NCBI RefSeq assembly: GCF_012273895.1
Contig: NC_052107.1
Location: 248,001 to 312,000, forward strand
Source: Zerene cesonia
Taxonomy: Eukaryota; Arthropoda; Insecta; Lepidoptera; Pieridae
DNA length: 64,000 bases
Direction: 5' to 3'
The position numbers were made by a program, and so were the translations under genes. Below the pieces are notes generated by a model. It was not told where the DNA came from, searched no databases, and was given only the letters and a program-made list of their open reading frames with translations. Below, piece by piece: positions 35,935 through 47,379 of this stretch; the stretch's first letter is position 1, and every line of letters starts with the position of its first letter.

Positions 35935-36935
35935 AGCAGACTCGACAATCAGAGTTTAATCCTCGCCTGGTGGTCACCCCCTGACGTTCAACTTTTTAAT
36001 TCGTTTCGTGTGTACAGAACCTGTAGGCTAGCAGTTGGCTACAAATTTTAATGTTGTTTTTAACTTCAGAATTAGCATTTCTTTAAGGAATTACGGTATC
36101 CGTTGTTATGGATTTGTTATCTCTCATTCTACACTTTAAAATTTTCAAAAAACCAGCCACTAAAATATGTAATATAATAGTAATAGGCATATTTTATCTC
36201 ACGTTCTTAGGCAATAATAACCTGAGCTTCATTCTTATTAGCACTTCATATATTCTTTAATTGTGTGTAGTCTAGTTAGTTTATGCTATATCTGGCTTGA
36301 AATGTATCTAAGATACATTTTAAAAAGAAAAGAAAAAGTTCATATGACCTTATGACAAAAAATTAAAGATTAGCTAACTCCCTTGACCTTTTAAATTAAT
36401 TTATTTTTATGTAAAGAAAAATATTTTACAAGCATTTAAAGCAGATTTGACGAAACAAATCTAGGTAAATAAGTAAAAGTAAAAAATGAAGAATTGTTTT
36501 TTATGCTCATATTTAATTTTTCTATCTCTCGGACTACAAGTGGTTGCAGGAAGGCGGGCGTGGTCATTCACGTTTTTAATCCAGCGCTCAGGACAACTTC
36601 ATACCTCACTTTAATGCCTCCTGAGTGACGATTTGTAGAGATACATTGCTGCTTTTGTTAGACTGGTGTTTGAGTTTATGTACCGACAGAGCGATGGATT
36701 AATTTTATTAACTTGTCTTATAATACAATAAGATTGGTAAAAGGTAATTGATTATATAAAGAAAATATGTATACAGATAAATAAGATCGCGAACAGATAA
36801 TACTTGCAAAATAAAAAAAATATATATATATTCGACGTTTAAAATGCTACTTCAAACATGATAATAAAAGATTAGCTATAAATGTGTTTAAATATATTTT
36901 TTTAATTAAGACCAACTTTCTAAACATTGTATTTT
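35935..36935. other. gene-free stretch
   Basis: AT-rich, with GC-richer patches near 35935-36010 and 36535-36620. No gene supported. Confidence 0.5.
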
Positions 36936-36940
36936 GTTTA

Positions 36941-37144
36941 TCTACTATATAAAAATAAGTCGGGTTTTCCTTCCTGACGCTATAACTCCAGAACGCACGA
37001 ACCGATTTCCACGGTTTTGCATTCGTTGGAAAGGTCTTGGGCGTCGTGAGGTTTATAGCAAAGAAAATTCAGGAAAAATTTCAACAGAAAAGCGGGATAA
37101 ACGAAGCCATCTGGTGGCGAAACGGAGTTCGCGGGGTTTGCTAG
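36941..37144 (+). mobile_element. intact non-autonomous Helitron (family H6)
   Basis: A|TCTACTATATAAAAATAAGT, 'cgggttttccttcctgacgc', 'ataactccagaacgcacgaa', 'ccatctggtggcgaaac' and the 3' end 'gttcgcggggtttgCTAG|T'. Both termini and the A/T insertion site are preserved. A 71-codon open frame inside it is not a gene. High-copy young relatives are, to my recollection, common in Lepidoptera. Confidence 0.85.
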
Positions 37145-37149
37145 TATAA

Positions 37150-39260
37150 TATATAATCTAATATATCTATTCTATCGAAACAAAAATAAACACAACAAGT
37201 ATCAAGATTGGTAATAGTTTTACACTCGCGAAACAAAAGTTCGTCCAAAAATATGATGTTGTTTTTGTGAGGGGAGAAATTAGAAGCATCGTGTTGTAAA
37301 GTGATAAAGACGCGAAAACTTTGACAAGGGGCTCGCGAATCACTCGGTTGTTGTAAAAATGTTTCGTTTGAATATCTGTAACGCGAGAATCGGAGTGAAA
37401 ACTTTATATGAAATTATACTAAAGGGAGGTCTCTAATGTAATAACGTCGATGTAACGAAAGCTCTGTACCCACAAAACAACAATTATTAAAAGCATTTAG
37501 GGTTTGCCTGTCTGATTCGATGATACTACATATATTTTAAATAAATGATTATGTAGTTATTCTCCTTCCAGCATCATCAGACCAACTCGATGGTACTGAT
37601 ATACGCATAAAAATTGGGAAAGGGTGAAATAAATTTTCTTGTTATTGTCTATAGTTTCAGTACAACTATAGTTACATAGTTACAGTACAATTTAAGCGTG
37701 TTAAATAACGTGATAAAAAGTACAAGCTTTGACAGCGACAATATCATATTAAACGCAGACGAAATTGCAAAGGTATAGTATAAACTATAAGTAATAAGGT
37801 TTTTCAATAAGCGCTAGTGGATTTTCTTTTGTGAAATGATAGCAAGTCGTTCGTTCTTGGTTCGTTCTTTTAAACATTCACTTTAATCGAAAAATTTTAT
37901 CATTTATGAATGCTAATCATTCGTAACTTCGCAAGGTAATTGGGCATAAGTTACTGAATCAAACGATACATTTTGAACGGTTCTCACTAAGACGAGCTGT
38001 CCACCAAGAGCCGCGCGTGACTCTAAAACACTATATTATAATGGATACTGTAAAGGCTAGGTCTGCAAGTAAATTATATGTAGATATATGTGTGAATACA
38101 ATCTTGTGTGTGTGCATTCTGCATGTTAATACGTAGCTCGGAGTAAGTGCAATCAAAGTTTCCTAATTCATATGTATTGCTGGACCTCGAATTTAAATAA
38201 GCGAGATTCTAGTATTTAACGAGGGGCATTGGGATTGATATTGTGGTAGGTTGTTTAAGTAATACTGAGATAGTTTTTTTATTCATTTGCTCGACGTTGA
38301 CCATGATCCAAATAATGTGTAAGTATATAATTTCTAGGGTATAATTAATCATCACACGGTTACTATAACCGCGTTATATCTGAACCTAAGTTATAAAATA
38401 TATTGTCTTTTCTAAGTTCAAAATGTCAGATATATTGGAGATCAATCTCATCATCACTAATTATATTTAGTTTTGTATTTAGTATATCAATAAAGAACTA
38501 TTGCGACGTAGACTTCCCAGGTCTTAACTCTTATCGCAGAGGTATACTTTGGCGCCTCATTTAACCTTTAACACTGATAACAGTACCGCGAAATGAAGAT
38601 AAGTACACGTGTAAATAAATAGCTTAATTGCTAGATAGCTCACTAATACTATGTACCCATTTTGACACGTGTTTGTGCGTAGACTGTGGAACGTGTAAGA
38701 TTGTTATGACGGATTCAAAAATATTTGTTTTGTTTAATGTTTGTCTGTGTTAATATGTTCTGTGATTTAAAAGGAATCGAACAATTGTAAGTATACGTTT
38801 GACATATTATTGAATAGATTTTTTGTTTGATATATAGTGGGTTATTTGGCGCAAAAAAATGATGTTTAAAGTGCAATTATAGTTTCTTGCCGGCTCCTCT
38901 CTGTAGAAATTGATTGAATAAATGTGTTGATTTAAAACAAAACTACAAGCAATTTAAAATGAAGTTTTTAAGAGCGTAAGACCACAAGGGAATGCTTGTT
39001 TATTATTCTGAACATGTAACATCTAAATATAAGTATACCTAGACTATCTAAGTTACGAAGCGAGTACACTCACGCCGGTCCGCAAGTTTGTCCTCTGCTT
39101 GTACAACTTGTGTCGTAGTTGCGGCAAGTAAAGTCGAGAGGTCGCCAATTAGTCAAATTGACGCTAGACAGAATTGTATGTCGGACTATTCGTTAGTGTA
39201 TACTTTATTAGACATACTCTGTAATCACATGCATCAATGCATTTATGATTTTTGAATGTG
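37150..39260. other. gene-free stretch
   Basis: Mixed AT-rich DNA with GC-richer patches at 37210-37450 and 38500-38600. No gene or repeat supported. Confidence 0.5.
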
Positions 39261-39263
39261 GAA

Positions 39264-39300
39264 GACGAGCACGCTTCGGCACGAACTAGGCCAGCTCAAG
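39264..39300 (+). mobile_element. head fragment of retroposon family R
   Basis: 'gagcacgcttcggcacgaac' then 'taggccagctc', matching the 5' blocks at 9041 and 62497. Confidence 0.55.
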
Positions 39301-39839
39301 CATTAATAGAAATATGTTAATGTAAAATGTATTCTGTAGTGAATAAATACTAAAAATATAATGATATGTCACTGAGTGTGGACATATTTAAAATCGAGGA
39401 TGACGGTAACTTGTATAAGAAGTTTGAAATTTGATGTTTTGATTTGGAATTTGTGGGTGTTTACTTTATACCATGACATAATTGCAAGGTTCTCTTGAAC
39501 ATTATATAAATAATATGCATTTATTTTGATTACATAAGATTATGCTCGTGAAACTTGTTTGTTTATTCGATATAAGAAAGCCTAACAATAGAGATCTTAC
39601 GAAAAAGAATACGATCATATCTCTGCTGAACTAATTCTTGTCTAAAACTTTATGACTATTGCAAAATTATACATAGAAAAAAATATAGAAATGATCCTTC
39701 GAGCCGGGTCACTCTGAGCCCAATCCAACGATGAGAGCCTCTTCGCGAATGTTAATGATAATATTATTCACAGAATATAACATAGAAATGACATGACATA
39801 TGAGAGTATGAGATTTTTTATCGTTGTTTTGCTGGACGC

Positions 39840-40340
39840 TAGCAAACATTGTGCTAAGGATTTCTGCGTACCACGCGGTACCCGTGGTACGTTTGCTCTC
39901 CATAAAAACCTTCCTTGTGCGTTACTAAAAATATTTAAAAAAATTAGCCGAATTGGTCTAGCCGTTCTCAAGTATTGCGCCTAGCGATTTGGCGATTCAT
40001 TTTTATGTAAATAGATGTAATCATTTTGACGTGACAACATCTTAAATTAGGTTGCGGCTCGGAGACACTCTTGAAAAAGTGTAACGCCCGGTAACGTTAC
40101 GATGAGTCACCGAACTATGATCGGTCCGCCGCGCGCGCAGCACTAGAGAATTAGGCGCATTGAATCGGCGCGTGCTTGTGTCTCTGTCTCTGTCTTTCTC
40201 GAGCGTTCTTGGCGTAATATTCATATAAATAAATATTCTACCGAGAAAAAGACGTTGTTACGTAAAATCTTCGCCCGTAAAACCGACTTTACAGACAACC
40301 ATTTTTTTTGTCAAATTTTTTTAATCATATTTGTCAACAT
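39840..40340. repeat. CpG-rich block, probably a transposon-derived repeat
   Basis: The left part (39840-40010) has a perfect 9-bp inverted repeat CGTACCACG/CGTGGTACG (39867-39875, 39883-39891), then 'aaaaaccttccttgtgcg', 'ccgaattggtctagccg' and 'gcgattcatttttatgt', which resembles a widespread lepidopteran repeat. The right part (40025-40340) is CpG-rich with 'gtgtaacgcccggtaacg', an AP-1 type TGAGTCA at 40104-40110, 'ccgccgcgcgcgc', a (TCTCTG) run, and 'cgcccgtaaaaccgacttta'. No termini identified. Confidence 0.4.
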
Positions 40341-41004
40341 AATTTTGTATTTATAAGAGCTTTATCACAATGAAATATTTTAATTAACAGAGGTTGAGTA
40401 TTGTGTAATTAAATTATAATAAAAAAGTTTAAAGTTCATAAATCTGAAGTATGCAAAAGGAGAGAAAATTGCAAATATCTGATATTAGATGTTTTGACTG
40501 AAGCACCTTTGTTTTCATTCCCCAAATATGAAAAATATAAACAGCGAGATATAAATAGTTAGTTATACCATACCAAAAGTAATTAGATGTTTTTAATAGC
40601 CTGTACATGTCTAGAGTTCCTACACTGATTATCTTATTCACGTAATAATATAAACAAATTTCTCACAACGCCGCTACTCAACCGCCTCGTATGTAAAAGC
40701 CCTAACATGTACTTGATATGCATGAGATTTGTAACCACCAGTTAACTCCTCTTAATATACTAGTCCGTAGTTAGATATGAACTGTGGAAATGCTTTTCTA
40801 TTTTATTTAGTTAAGTGTATGTTTAGCTTAATTTAGTTCTAGAAGTCTGGCTCATTTTTGTTGATTAAAATCCGTATGAGATAATATTTTCTCGTTGATA
40901 GTCCAAGCGAATAATATAAACACTCAAATAATTACAGTATACTATATATTTATTAAGGAAAACGGGGTATAACGAGAAACTATTGGGATGTATAATATTT
41001 TGTA

Positions 41005-41172
41005 CTAGCGGTCCGCCCGGCTTCGTCCGTGATACATATAGAGCCTATATAGCCTTCCTGAATAAATGGGCTATCAAACACTGAAAAAATTTTTTAATCG
41101 GACCAGTAGTTCCTGAGATTAGTGCGTTTAAATAAACAAACGAACTCTTCAGCGTTATAATATTAGTATAGA
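41005..41172 (-). mobile_element. non-autonomous Helitron (family H5)
   Basis: Minus strand: TCTATACTAATATTATAACG, 'gaagagttcgtttgtttatt', 'ctcaggaactactggtccga', 'tttgatagcccatttattca' and the end 'gccgggcggaccgCTAG|T'. Both ends intact. Confidence 0.85.
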
Positions 41173-41224
41173 TTTTAGTGTACTTAAGTAATGAGGATAT
41201 TTCGGAGATTGCATATGTTACTTA

Positions 41225-41433
41225 GCCCTACTAATATTATAAATGCGAAGGTAGCTAAGTCTATCTCTTCTTCACGAGTGAACAACTGAGCTATATTAGT
41301 ACATAAATGAGGCCTAAGTATGGCACAGAAAACGTTTTATTGTGGATATCGCATGGGAATGGAAACTATGAAGTTATAGCACTGACACTGTCTATCTTCT
41401 CCTTTGCAAGAGACGCCGCGGGCGCAATTCTAA
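41225..41433 (+). mobile_element. Helitron-like element (family H4-like)
   Basis: 'ccctactaatattataaatg' and 'cgaaggtagctaagtctatc' at the 5' side; 'gacgccgcgggcgcaattCTAA|T' at the 3' side. The 5' TC is lost; the 3' hairpin and CTRR remain. Confidence 0.65.
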
Positions 41434-41876
41434 TTAATAAAAAAATTAAAAATTAAAATAAAAAAAAATACATTACATTAATTTCCAACTATGTACTCTG
41501 TACAAACCAGCTCTACAGTCCAGCATAATCTGCGTATATGAGAATCTACTTTATGCTACTTTTGTTTCTTTATGAATACGAAACGATATGCAGATTCGAT
41601 GGTATTAGATAATAAACGCCCCAAATAAAACACAGAAGATATGAGACAGTTCGATATAGTCACGTATGCGACACAGTAATAAGTAAAAATTACGCATGCA
41701 AATATCTAATAAGATGTAGATATTGGATTGTTCAATGAGCCGAATTGAATGGCTCACTAGCATTGCGCTCGCAATCAGGTGCTTTTATTATAAGTATATC
41801 ATCCGACACCCTTGCGGCGCTTCGCTTCTAACCGGCTATGAGACACGCGGAGAGAAATCTTTGAAAACTCGATTAT

Positions 41877-41990
41877 TAATACGCTTTATTAGTTGTATGT
41901 TTGTATGTTACGACTTATTTAGACTCGATTTAGAACCACTTAAATGGACAGATTTGATGCAAACTTCGTTCACTTATGAATTCCGTTTTT
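41877..41990 (+). repeat. diverged third copy of repeat U
   Basis: 'acgctttattagttgtatgt', 'ttagactcgatttagaacca' and 'aaatggacagatttgatgca' align in order with the copies at 42666 and 60988, with many substitutions. Confidence 0.55.
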
Positions 41991-42665
41991 ATATATTCTT
42001 CAAAGGAGCGCAATTAATTTAGCCCAATTGTTTTTCAACAACAGCTTTTTGAGTACAAAAAATTTAATTTAGGTAGCAAAAATAAATGTATTTATGAAAT
42101 ACACCGCGTGTCTCACAGCCACACATACATGGAGGCCTCCGTCACGTGCCATTCCGTCAGCAATACTGTCTAAAGCAATTTGTATGTAAATCAATTGTTC
42201 TTAATTCTATTTATGCCGATGGTTATTGAGCATTACTATTTACTTTCTCCAGATGCTGAATCCACTTGATTCTCGTCCTTTATCTCTAAGATATAAAGGG
42301 TTTATTTGCTTGCACCATCTGAGCACTTAACAAAAAACATAAGAAGAGAACGTGATGATAGGGAATTGTTAATAAGTCTGCATAGCGGTTATAAATTTTA
42401 TTGTATTATAGATAGAGGATTTATTGGGCCGTTCGGTTGCTGTTAAATGTTATTACCTTGAAGCCTTCGGTTTTAGTTCGCGTTTGCGACGTGCGGGAAA
42501 TATTTTGGAGGTGATTGTAGAATTTTCTAGAATGATATTAAAGTTTCGGAGAGTTTGGACATAACGTTTGTTATATAGTGGATTAGTTGGTCTTTATATT
42601 TAAAGTGGACGTCGTAAAAGTTTTAATGCTCCTTGAGTCTATGTCTTATCTGACAATGTATGTTA

Positions 42666-42890
42666 TTTTTACACGCTTTTTATTAGCTTCACCTGTATGT
42701 TTGTTTGTAACCGACTTCTTTGGGCGCGATTTTGACCCACTTTAAACGGCCAGATTTCGTTCAAACTTTGTAGATTTATTGAGGACCGATGACAATACAC
42801 TAATTTGATAAAATTATTCCATTTTTCAATTTGAAAAATATGATTTTTGTTAAAGCGTGTTTTTCAGTTTTTTTAAACTATTATTTATTT
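42666..42890 (+). repeat. unclassified repeat U, copy 1
   Basis: 'acacgctttttattagcttc', 'accgacttctttgggcgcga', 'tttgacccactttaaacggc', 'ttgaggaccgatgacaatac'. About 155 bases are identical to 60988-61145 apart from an 8-base insertion there. Termini unclear, no coding capacity. Confidence 0.85.
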
Positions 42891-42894
42891 ATAT

Positions 42895-43625
42895 TTATTT
42901 TTGGTTGTCCATATCAAAAATGTAAATATACTATTTAGCAATTTCTATTTAAATTGGCTATAAATTTTTTAGTTTCTTAATCTTACTACATTTCAATTAA
43001 AAGTAAGTGTGAATTTCTTGTGTTTGAACGGTTTAATTATAAAATGAATTTTCATAACATTTTTATTTTAATTCAAGTCTGGAACATAGAATAACATTTT
43101 ATAAGAAACTATTGTTATTTATTGAATACATGTATCATTTATATATATGATACATAATATGTATTTTTGGGTAAGTTTGTATCGCTAGTGACACATGGAA
43201 CCTTTTAAAATCAAGTTAAAATTGAGAAAAGTTTTAACAGAATGTTTATAGAAAAATATAGTTTACATAGAACCACTTTCATAACGTACAAGAGTGTTCA
43301 ATGCCTGAGGCTTGATTAAGTAAACATAAGTAAATAGGACAACAAATCACGCCAGATCCGATCGCCCTATAAGATATTTATGTGCGCTGAGTTAGCGATA
43401 CACACAGATGTACTGGTTTTGGATAGGGCGTTAATATTCTGTTTATTAAATGTCTTATCAATAATTAGATTAAGAAAAGCGTCATCTTGTCTTAAACGGA
43501 TGTGCTGTGAAATCTAGATGACTGATGAACCTTTTTTGGAATGTTACATAGAATACAACATAAACACATATTTTCATAGGGATTCGGTTTTATGTGCCTA
43601 AGAGACACCCCGAAAGAGTAGAAGA
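42895..43625. other. AT-rich gene-free stretch
   Basis: Nothing supportable seen. Confidence 0.5.
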
Positions 43626-43628
43626 AAT

Positions 43629-43716
43629 TCGATTGCTGTGGCGGGATTATGCTACGGCGTTGCTACGGTTAGGCAAAAAACGCGGGTTCAAATCCCGCCT
43701 CGTGATCGAAATTTTT
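43629..43716 (+). pseudogene. tRNA-like pseudogene or SINE head
   Basis: A perfect T arm (GCGGG-TTCAAAT-CCCGC, about 43682-43698) contains a good B box, and a T5 run follows at about 43712. The 5' half does not give a matching acceptor stem, D arm or anticodon arm. An AATTCGAT/ATCGAAATT pairing could close the ends. Read as a decayed tRNA or the head of a tRNA-derived SINE. Confidence 0.4.
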
Positions 43717-43719
43717 CTG

Positions 43720-44570
43720 TTCTTTCAAAATTTCTCATAAACTAATATTTGTCACAGAGAAATATCATTTTCTGTCTATAATTTCGTAGGTCTATGTTGT
43801 CGGCCTCACCGCGGTATCGCGACGCGGACATATCCGATACAAGCTTAATTAGCTACCCCTGTCTTTGCACAGACCTCCTAATTTTAGACACGAACTAATA
43901 CATATTTATTGTACTCAAAAAGTCATTCATATGTGTAATAGTTACATCGAATGATATAAGCAGCGAAGACATTTGAGCCAGCAGGATTTAGAATTTGATT
44001 TTCAAGTCTATGGAGTTTTTAAAACAGGTAAAAGTAATCTAAAGGTAATAGAATTATTTTTATATTGTTAGACAAAGCTAGGTCTGTATGATTCCGAAAA
44101 TAATAAAATATATTCAAATGAAATAATCAATGCATATAACATACTAGAACACACTAGAAACACTAACATATTACAATTTTACATCCGTTTCAACAGTTGT
44201 TGCTTTCATATCGAACGAAGTATCAAAAGGTTTTATATGAATAATGTTAATTCCATTCTATATGTTCATATATCTTTAATGTTTTCTCAAGTCGTATCTA
44301 CGTGTTGTTTATTTCGATAAATCAGGCGCGGACATCTTGCGGCCGAGGCTGCAATCTTCAATTTATCTGCCCCATAACTATCTCATATAACGTTTACAAT
44401 ACATTGGCAGTCCTAATACGTGAGTTACATGTTATTTTGTAAAGGGATTAATTAATGCAATAGTCAAAGATGTACGTACTTATATAAGCAGTTTTTATAT
44501 ACACTAGTAACCACCGGTCTGGCAAGCTTTTGTTTTCATATACTTAATACAACAGAAAAAAAGTTGTAGG
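43720..44570. other. gene-free stretch
   Basis: AT-rich with small GC-richer patches (43795-43880, 44320-44350). No gene supported. Confidence 0.5.
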
Positions 44571-44574
44571 TATT

Positions 44575-44800
44575 AGTAGGGCTTTCTGTGGGGGATACCG
44601 AAATGCGAGCAGAAAGACAGAACCCTATACATGGTTGCCAATCGAGAACGTTACTGCCGTCTACAGTCGTGGTGCGGGGCAGCTTTCAAGAAGATAGACG
44701 GATGACCTGATTAAAGTGGCAGGGAGTAGGTCGACTCAGGTCACTGGTTTTGCAAGTATTTGGGGGAGGACTAGGTCCAACAGCGGATGTCCTAAAATGC
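44575..44800 (+). pseudogene. decayed non-LTR retrotransposon: C-terminal end of reverse transcriptase
   Basis: One forward frame across about 44685-44785 reads GQLSRR, a stop where a Trp is expected (tag for tgg), then TDDLIKVAGSRSTQV. The pattern 'GRP.RRW.DDL..VAG..W.' is the conserved C terminus of endonuclease/reverse transcriptase proteins of RTE-like non-LTR retrotransposons. Upstream frames are broken by frameshifts and stops. The autonomous element is long dead; only this end remains. Confidence 0.6.
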
Positions 44801-44804
44801 TGTT

Positions 44805-45880
44805 ACAATAACCGAAACGTCTTAAAGTACTAATTCTAGTGCGGAAATATGCAAGAGCTATGTTGGCCTAGCGCCCTCACTTTTTCACTATTTAAATCAC
44901 TGTAACCCAGATCTAAGACAATTAACATCGAAACTAGAATTCATTTGATTTTATTATCCAAGGAATATGCTATAATTAAAATCTAATAATACGTTATTCA
45001 TCTTATCAGTAAGGTCTTCCGAATCAGTTTAATAAACGACAACATAATTTCTATTTACATATAGGTATCACAGTTTTTCTTTAATGAACTGCATTATATC
45101 AAGCCAAGGTATCAACTGCCCATCTATCTAACCGGAACATATAAATGATACATGTACCAATATAAGATTTCAATTTGCTCCCACCCGCATCGCGAGTGCA
45201 GTTTAGTGCGGAGTGAAGTTAGCTTGTAATCGTTTCGCAGTGAAGAAGGACTTGGTGAAGCGAGGTGGTACACTGGGGGAATCGGCTAGTGGGCTTTTTT
45301 GGTTTATATGGGCGTTATAGTCACGTTATATTTTCTAGCTGCTTGCCCAGGCTCTGCCCGTATGATAACCAGCACTGTGTGTTGTTATGTGTGCGATTTT
45401 TTAAGGTTTTTAGTGGAATAAAGCTATTTTCATTTATGAATGAATAAATTAATTAGTATCATAACATTTTACACTGTTCCAATAGTATACAATACCTTGA
45501 TCACAGTAGCATAAATTAGAATTAGAGATTGAAGAATCTCAAAATAAACACGCGAAAATATTCACATCTTCCATCTATTAATAAGTTATGTTTAATTATG
45601 TATAAGCTATTTAAAAATTCTTTCTTCATTGTTTGTGATATTCGTAACTTGTGATATAAATATAAATAATTGCTGCTCTTTTAAATTAAAGCATCAAGTA
45701 TAAATTTTGGCATAACCTCACTGTGTCCCAAACCTTCATACCACGTGAGACAGTTTTCATATCACGATATCGTGTGCTGATTTATCCGCTGACCAGCTAC
45801 CATGTGCTGCTGAGACGAGTCTATTGGCTTCAGCTGCCATTTGCCAACTTTAACTTCGTTTTATAGTGAGCGTTTTAAAC
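44805..45880. other. gene-free stretch
   Basis: AT-rich, with a GC-richer patch at 45175-45370. A 60-codon plus frame at 45265-45447 has no recognised family. No gene supported. Confidence 0.5.
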
Positions 45881-45884
45881 CAAA

Positions 45885-46065
45885 TCACTACATAGTATAT
45901 AATAAAGCTTCCCCCGTCTGTACCTATATATGTGCTTTGATCTTTAAAGAACACGACGTATTTTGATTGTTTTTTAATAAAGTTATTAAGGAAGAAAGTT
46001 TACATGCTTAATAACATCTATTAAACTAACGAAGATAACGCGTGCGAAGCCGTGGGCAGAACTAG
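45885..46065 (+). mobile_element. non-autonomous Helitron (family H7)
   Basis: A|TCACTACATAGTATATAATA, 'aaagcttcccccgtctgtac', 'tattttgattgttttttaat' and the 3' end 'cgtgcgaagccgtgggcagaaCTAG|T'. Same family as 46826-47008. Confidence 0.8.
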
Positions 46066-46386
46066 TTATTCATATATTTATTGCCTTTTGTTTGTTAGAG
46101 ACGTGAGTTTGAGAAATGGATTTCTAACTCGAAGATATGTTTTAGTTTAGAGTCTATTGCATAATATTGATTCGTTGTAAGAAATCTCCTCTAATAACAG
46201 CATAAAGTTTCTTTAGTGATGGTAAATGGTAAAGTTATGTTATGACTCAAAAGTGCTTAGGTAGAAGTCTAATTGAAAATATGAATATTTGAATATATTT
46301 CTTTAACTCAAATTCAAACAGCAATATTAATTATTTATTCAACAAGAATATATAAATAAAATACATGAATAGATATACTTTTTGTA

Positions 46387-46585
46387 TCCTACTTATATAA
46401 TAAATGCGAAAGTTTGTAAGGATGTGTGTGTTTTTTGCTCTCACGCAAAAACTACTGAACCGGTTGCAATAAAATTTGGTACGTAGATAACTGGACAAAT
46501 GGAATAACATAATATAGGCAATTTTTTATGCCGATTTTCCTACGGGATACCAAATTACGCAGGTGAAACCACGGGGCGCAGCTAG
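46387..46585 (+). mobile_element. non-autonomous Helitron (family H1)
   Basis: A|TCCTACTTATATAATAAATG, 'cgaaagtttgtaaggatgtg', 'ctactgaaccggttgcaata' and the 3' end 'gtgaaaccacggggcgcagCTAG|T'. 199 bases; closest to 10612-10817. Confidence 0.87.
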
Positions 46586-46825
46586 TACATTCTAAATTAA
46601 TATAAATATAGATGTAAAATGAAAAAACCCAATAGGTACATATTATAGGTACATAATATATCCAAATAAGAAAAATGACATAACTCTGCCTACCTCATAA
46701 TTATCAAATGCAATAAACGAAGGTTTATTACGTCATAAGCACAGTTATTGCAAGAGGAGAGGAGACTATTGAATGTTAACGAGTGGACGTGATATACTTT
46801 ACAATTGTGCTGTTTGTTTGTTCAA

Positions 46826-47008
46826 TCTTCACTACATAGTATAAAACAAAGTCGCTTGCTCTGTCCCTATGTCCCTATGTATGCGCAAATCTATAGAAAT
46901 ACGCAACGGATTTTGATGGTTTTTTTTTAATATATAGAGCGATTCAAGAGGAAGGTTTATGTGCGTATTAAGGTGTATAAAGCGTACGAAGCCGCGGGCA
47001 AAAGCTAG
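46826..47008 (+). mobile_element. non-autonomous Helitron (family H7)
   Basis: A|TCTTCACTACATAGTATAAA, 'acaaagtcgcttgctctgtc', 'acgcaacggattttgatggt', 'gattcaagaggaaggtttat' and the 3' end 'gtacgaagccgcgggcaaaagCTAG|T'. Directly followed by the next element. Confidence 0.85.
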
Positions 47009-47169
47009 TAATATGTAAAACGCAAAGGTGACTGACTTACTGATCTATCAACGCACAGCCGAAACTACTGCACCGATTGGGCTGAAATTTTCATGCAGAT
47101 TTGGGGATGAAATTTCGTACCATCGAAGCTTATTTTCACCACGCGGGTGAAGCCGCGGGCAACTACTAG
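47009..47169 (+). mobile_element. non-autonomous Helitron (family H3), abutting both neighbours
   Basis: Starts directly after the CTAG of the previous element with 'taatatgtaaaacgcaaagg', then 'gactgacttactgatctatc', 'aacgcacagccgaaactact' and the 3' end 'cgggtgaagccgcgggcaactaCTAG'. Its next base is the T of the following element's TC. Confidence 0.75.
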
Positions 47170-47376
47170 TCACACTAATATTACAAATGTGAAAACTTGT
47201 TTGTTTAGATGTTTGTCCATCAATCACACTGAAACAACTGTACGGTTTTCGATGAAACTTGGTATACTGGGTATGAGCTGACTTGGTGAAAGGTAACCAC
47301 TTTTTATTCCAAATAAATGCTCCCTTGGGATAAAACAGGAATCTAGATATCCGGGCAGAGCCGGGACGAGCGTCAT
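47170..47376 (+). mobile_element. non-autonomous Helitron (family H2), abutting the previous one
   Basis: TCACACTAATATTACAAATG, 'tgttcatcaatcacactgaa'-type interior (here 'ttgtccatcaatcacactga'), 'aaatgctcccttgggataaa' and 'gatatccgggcagagccggg' followed by 'acgagcgtca'. The 3' CTAG is eroded. Relative on the minus strand at 22619-22834. Confidence 0.75.
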
Positions 47377-47379
47377 ATA

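Noticed and set aside
36934..37149. 71-codon plus frame
   Set aside because: Coincides with the intact Helitron at 36941-37144.
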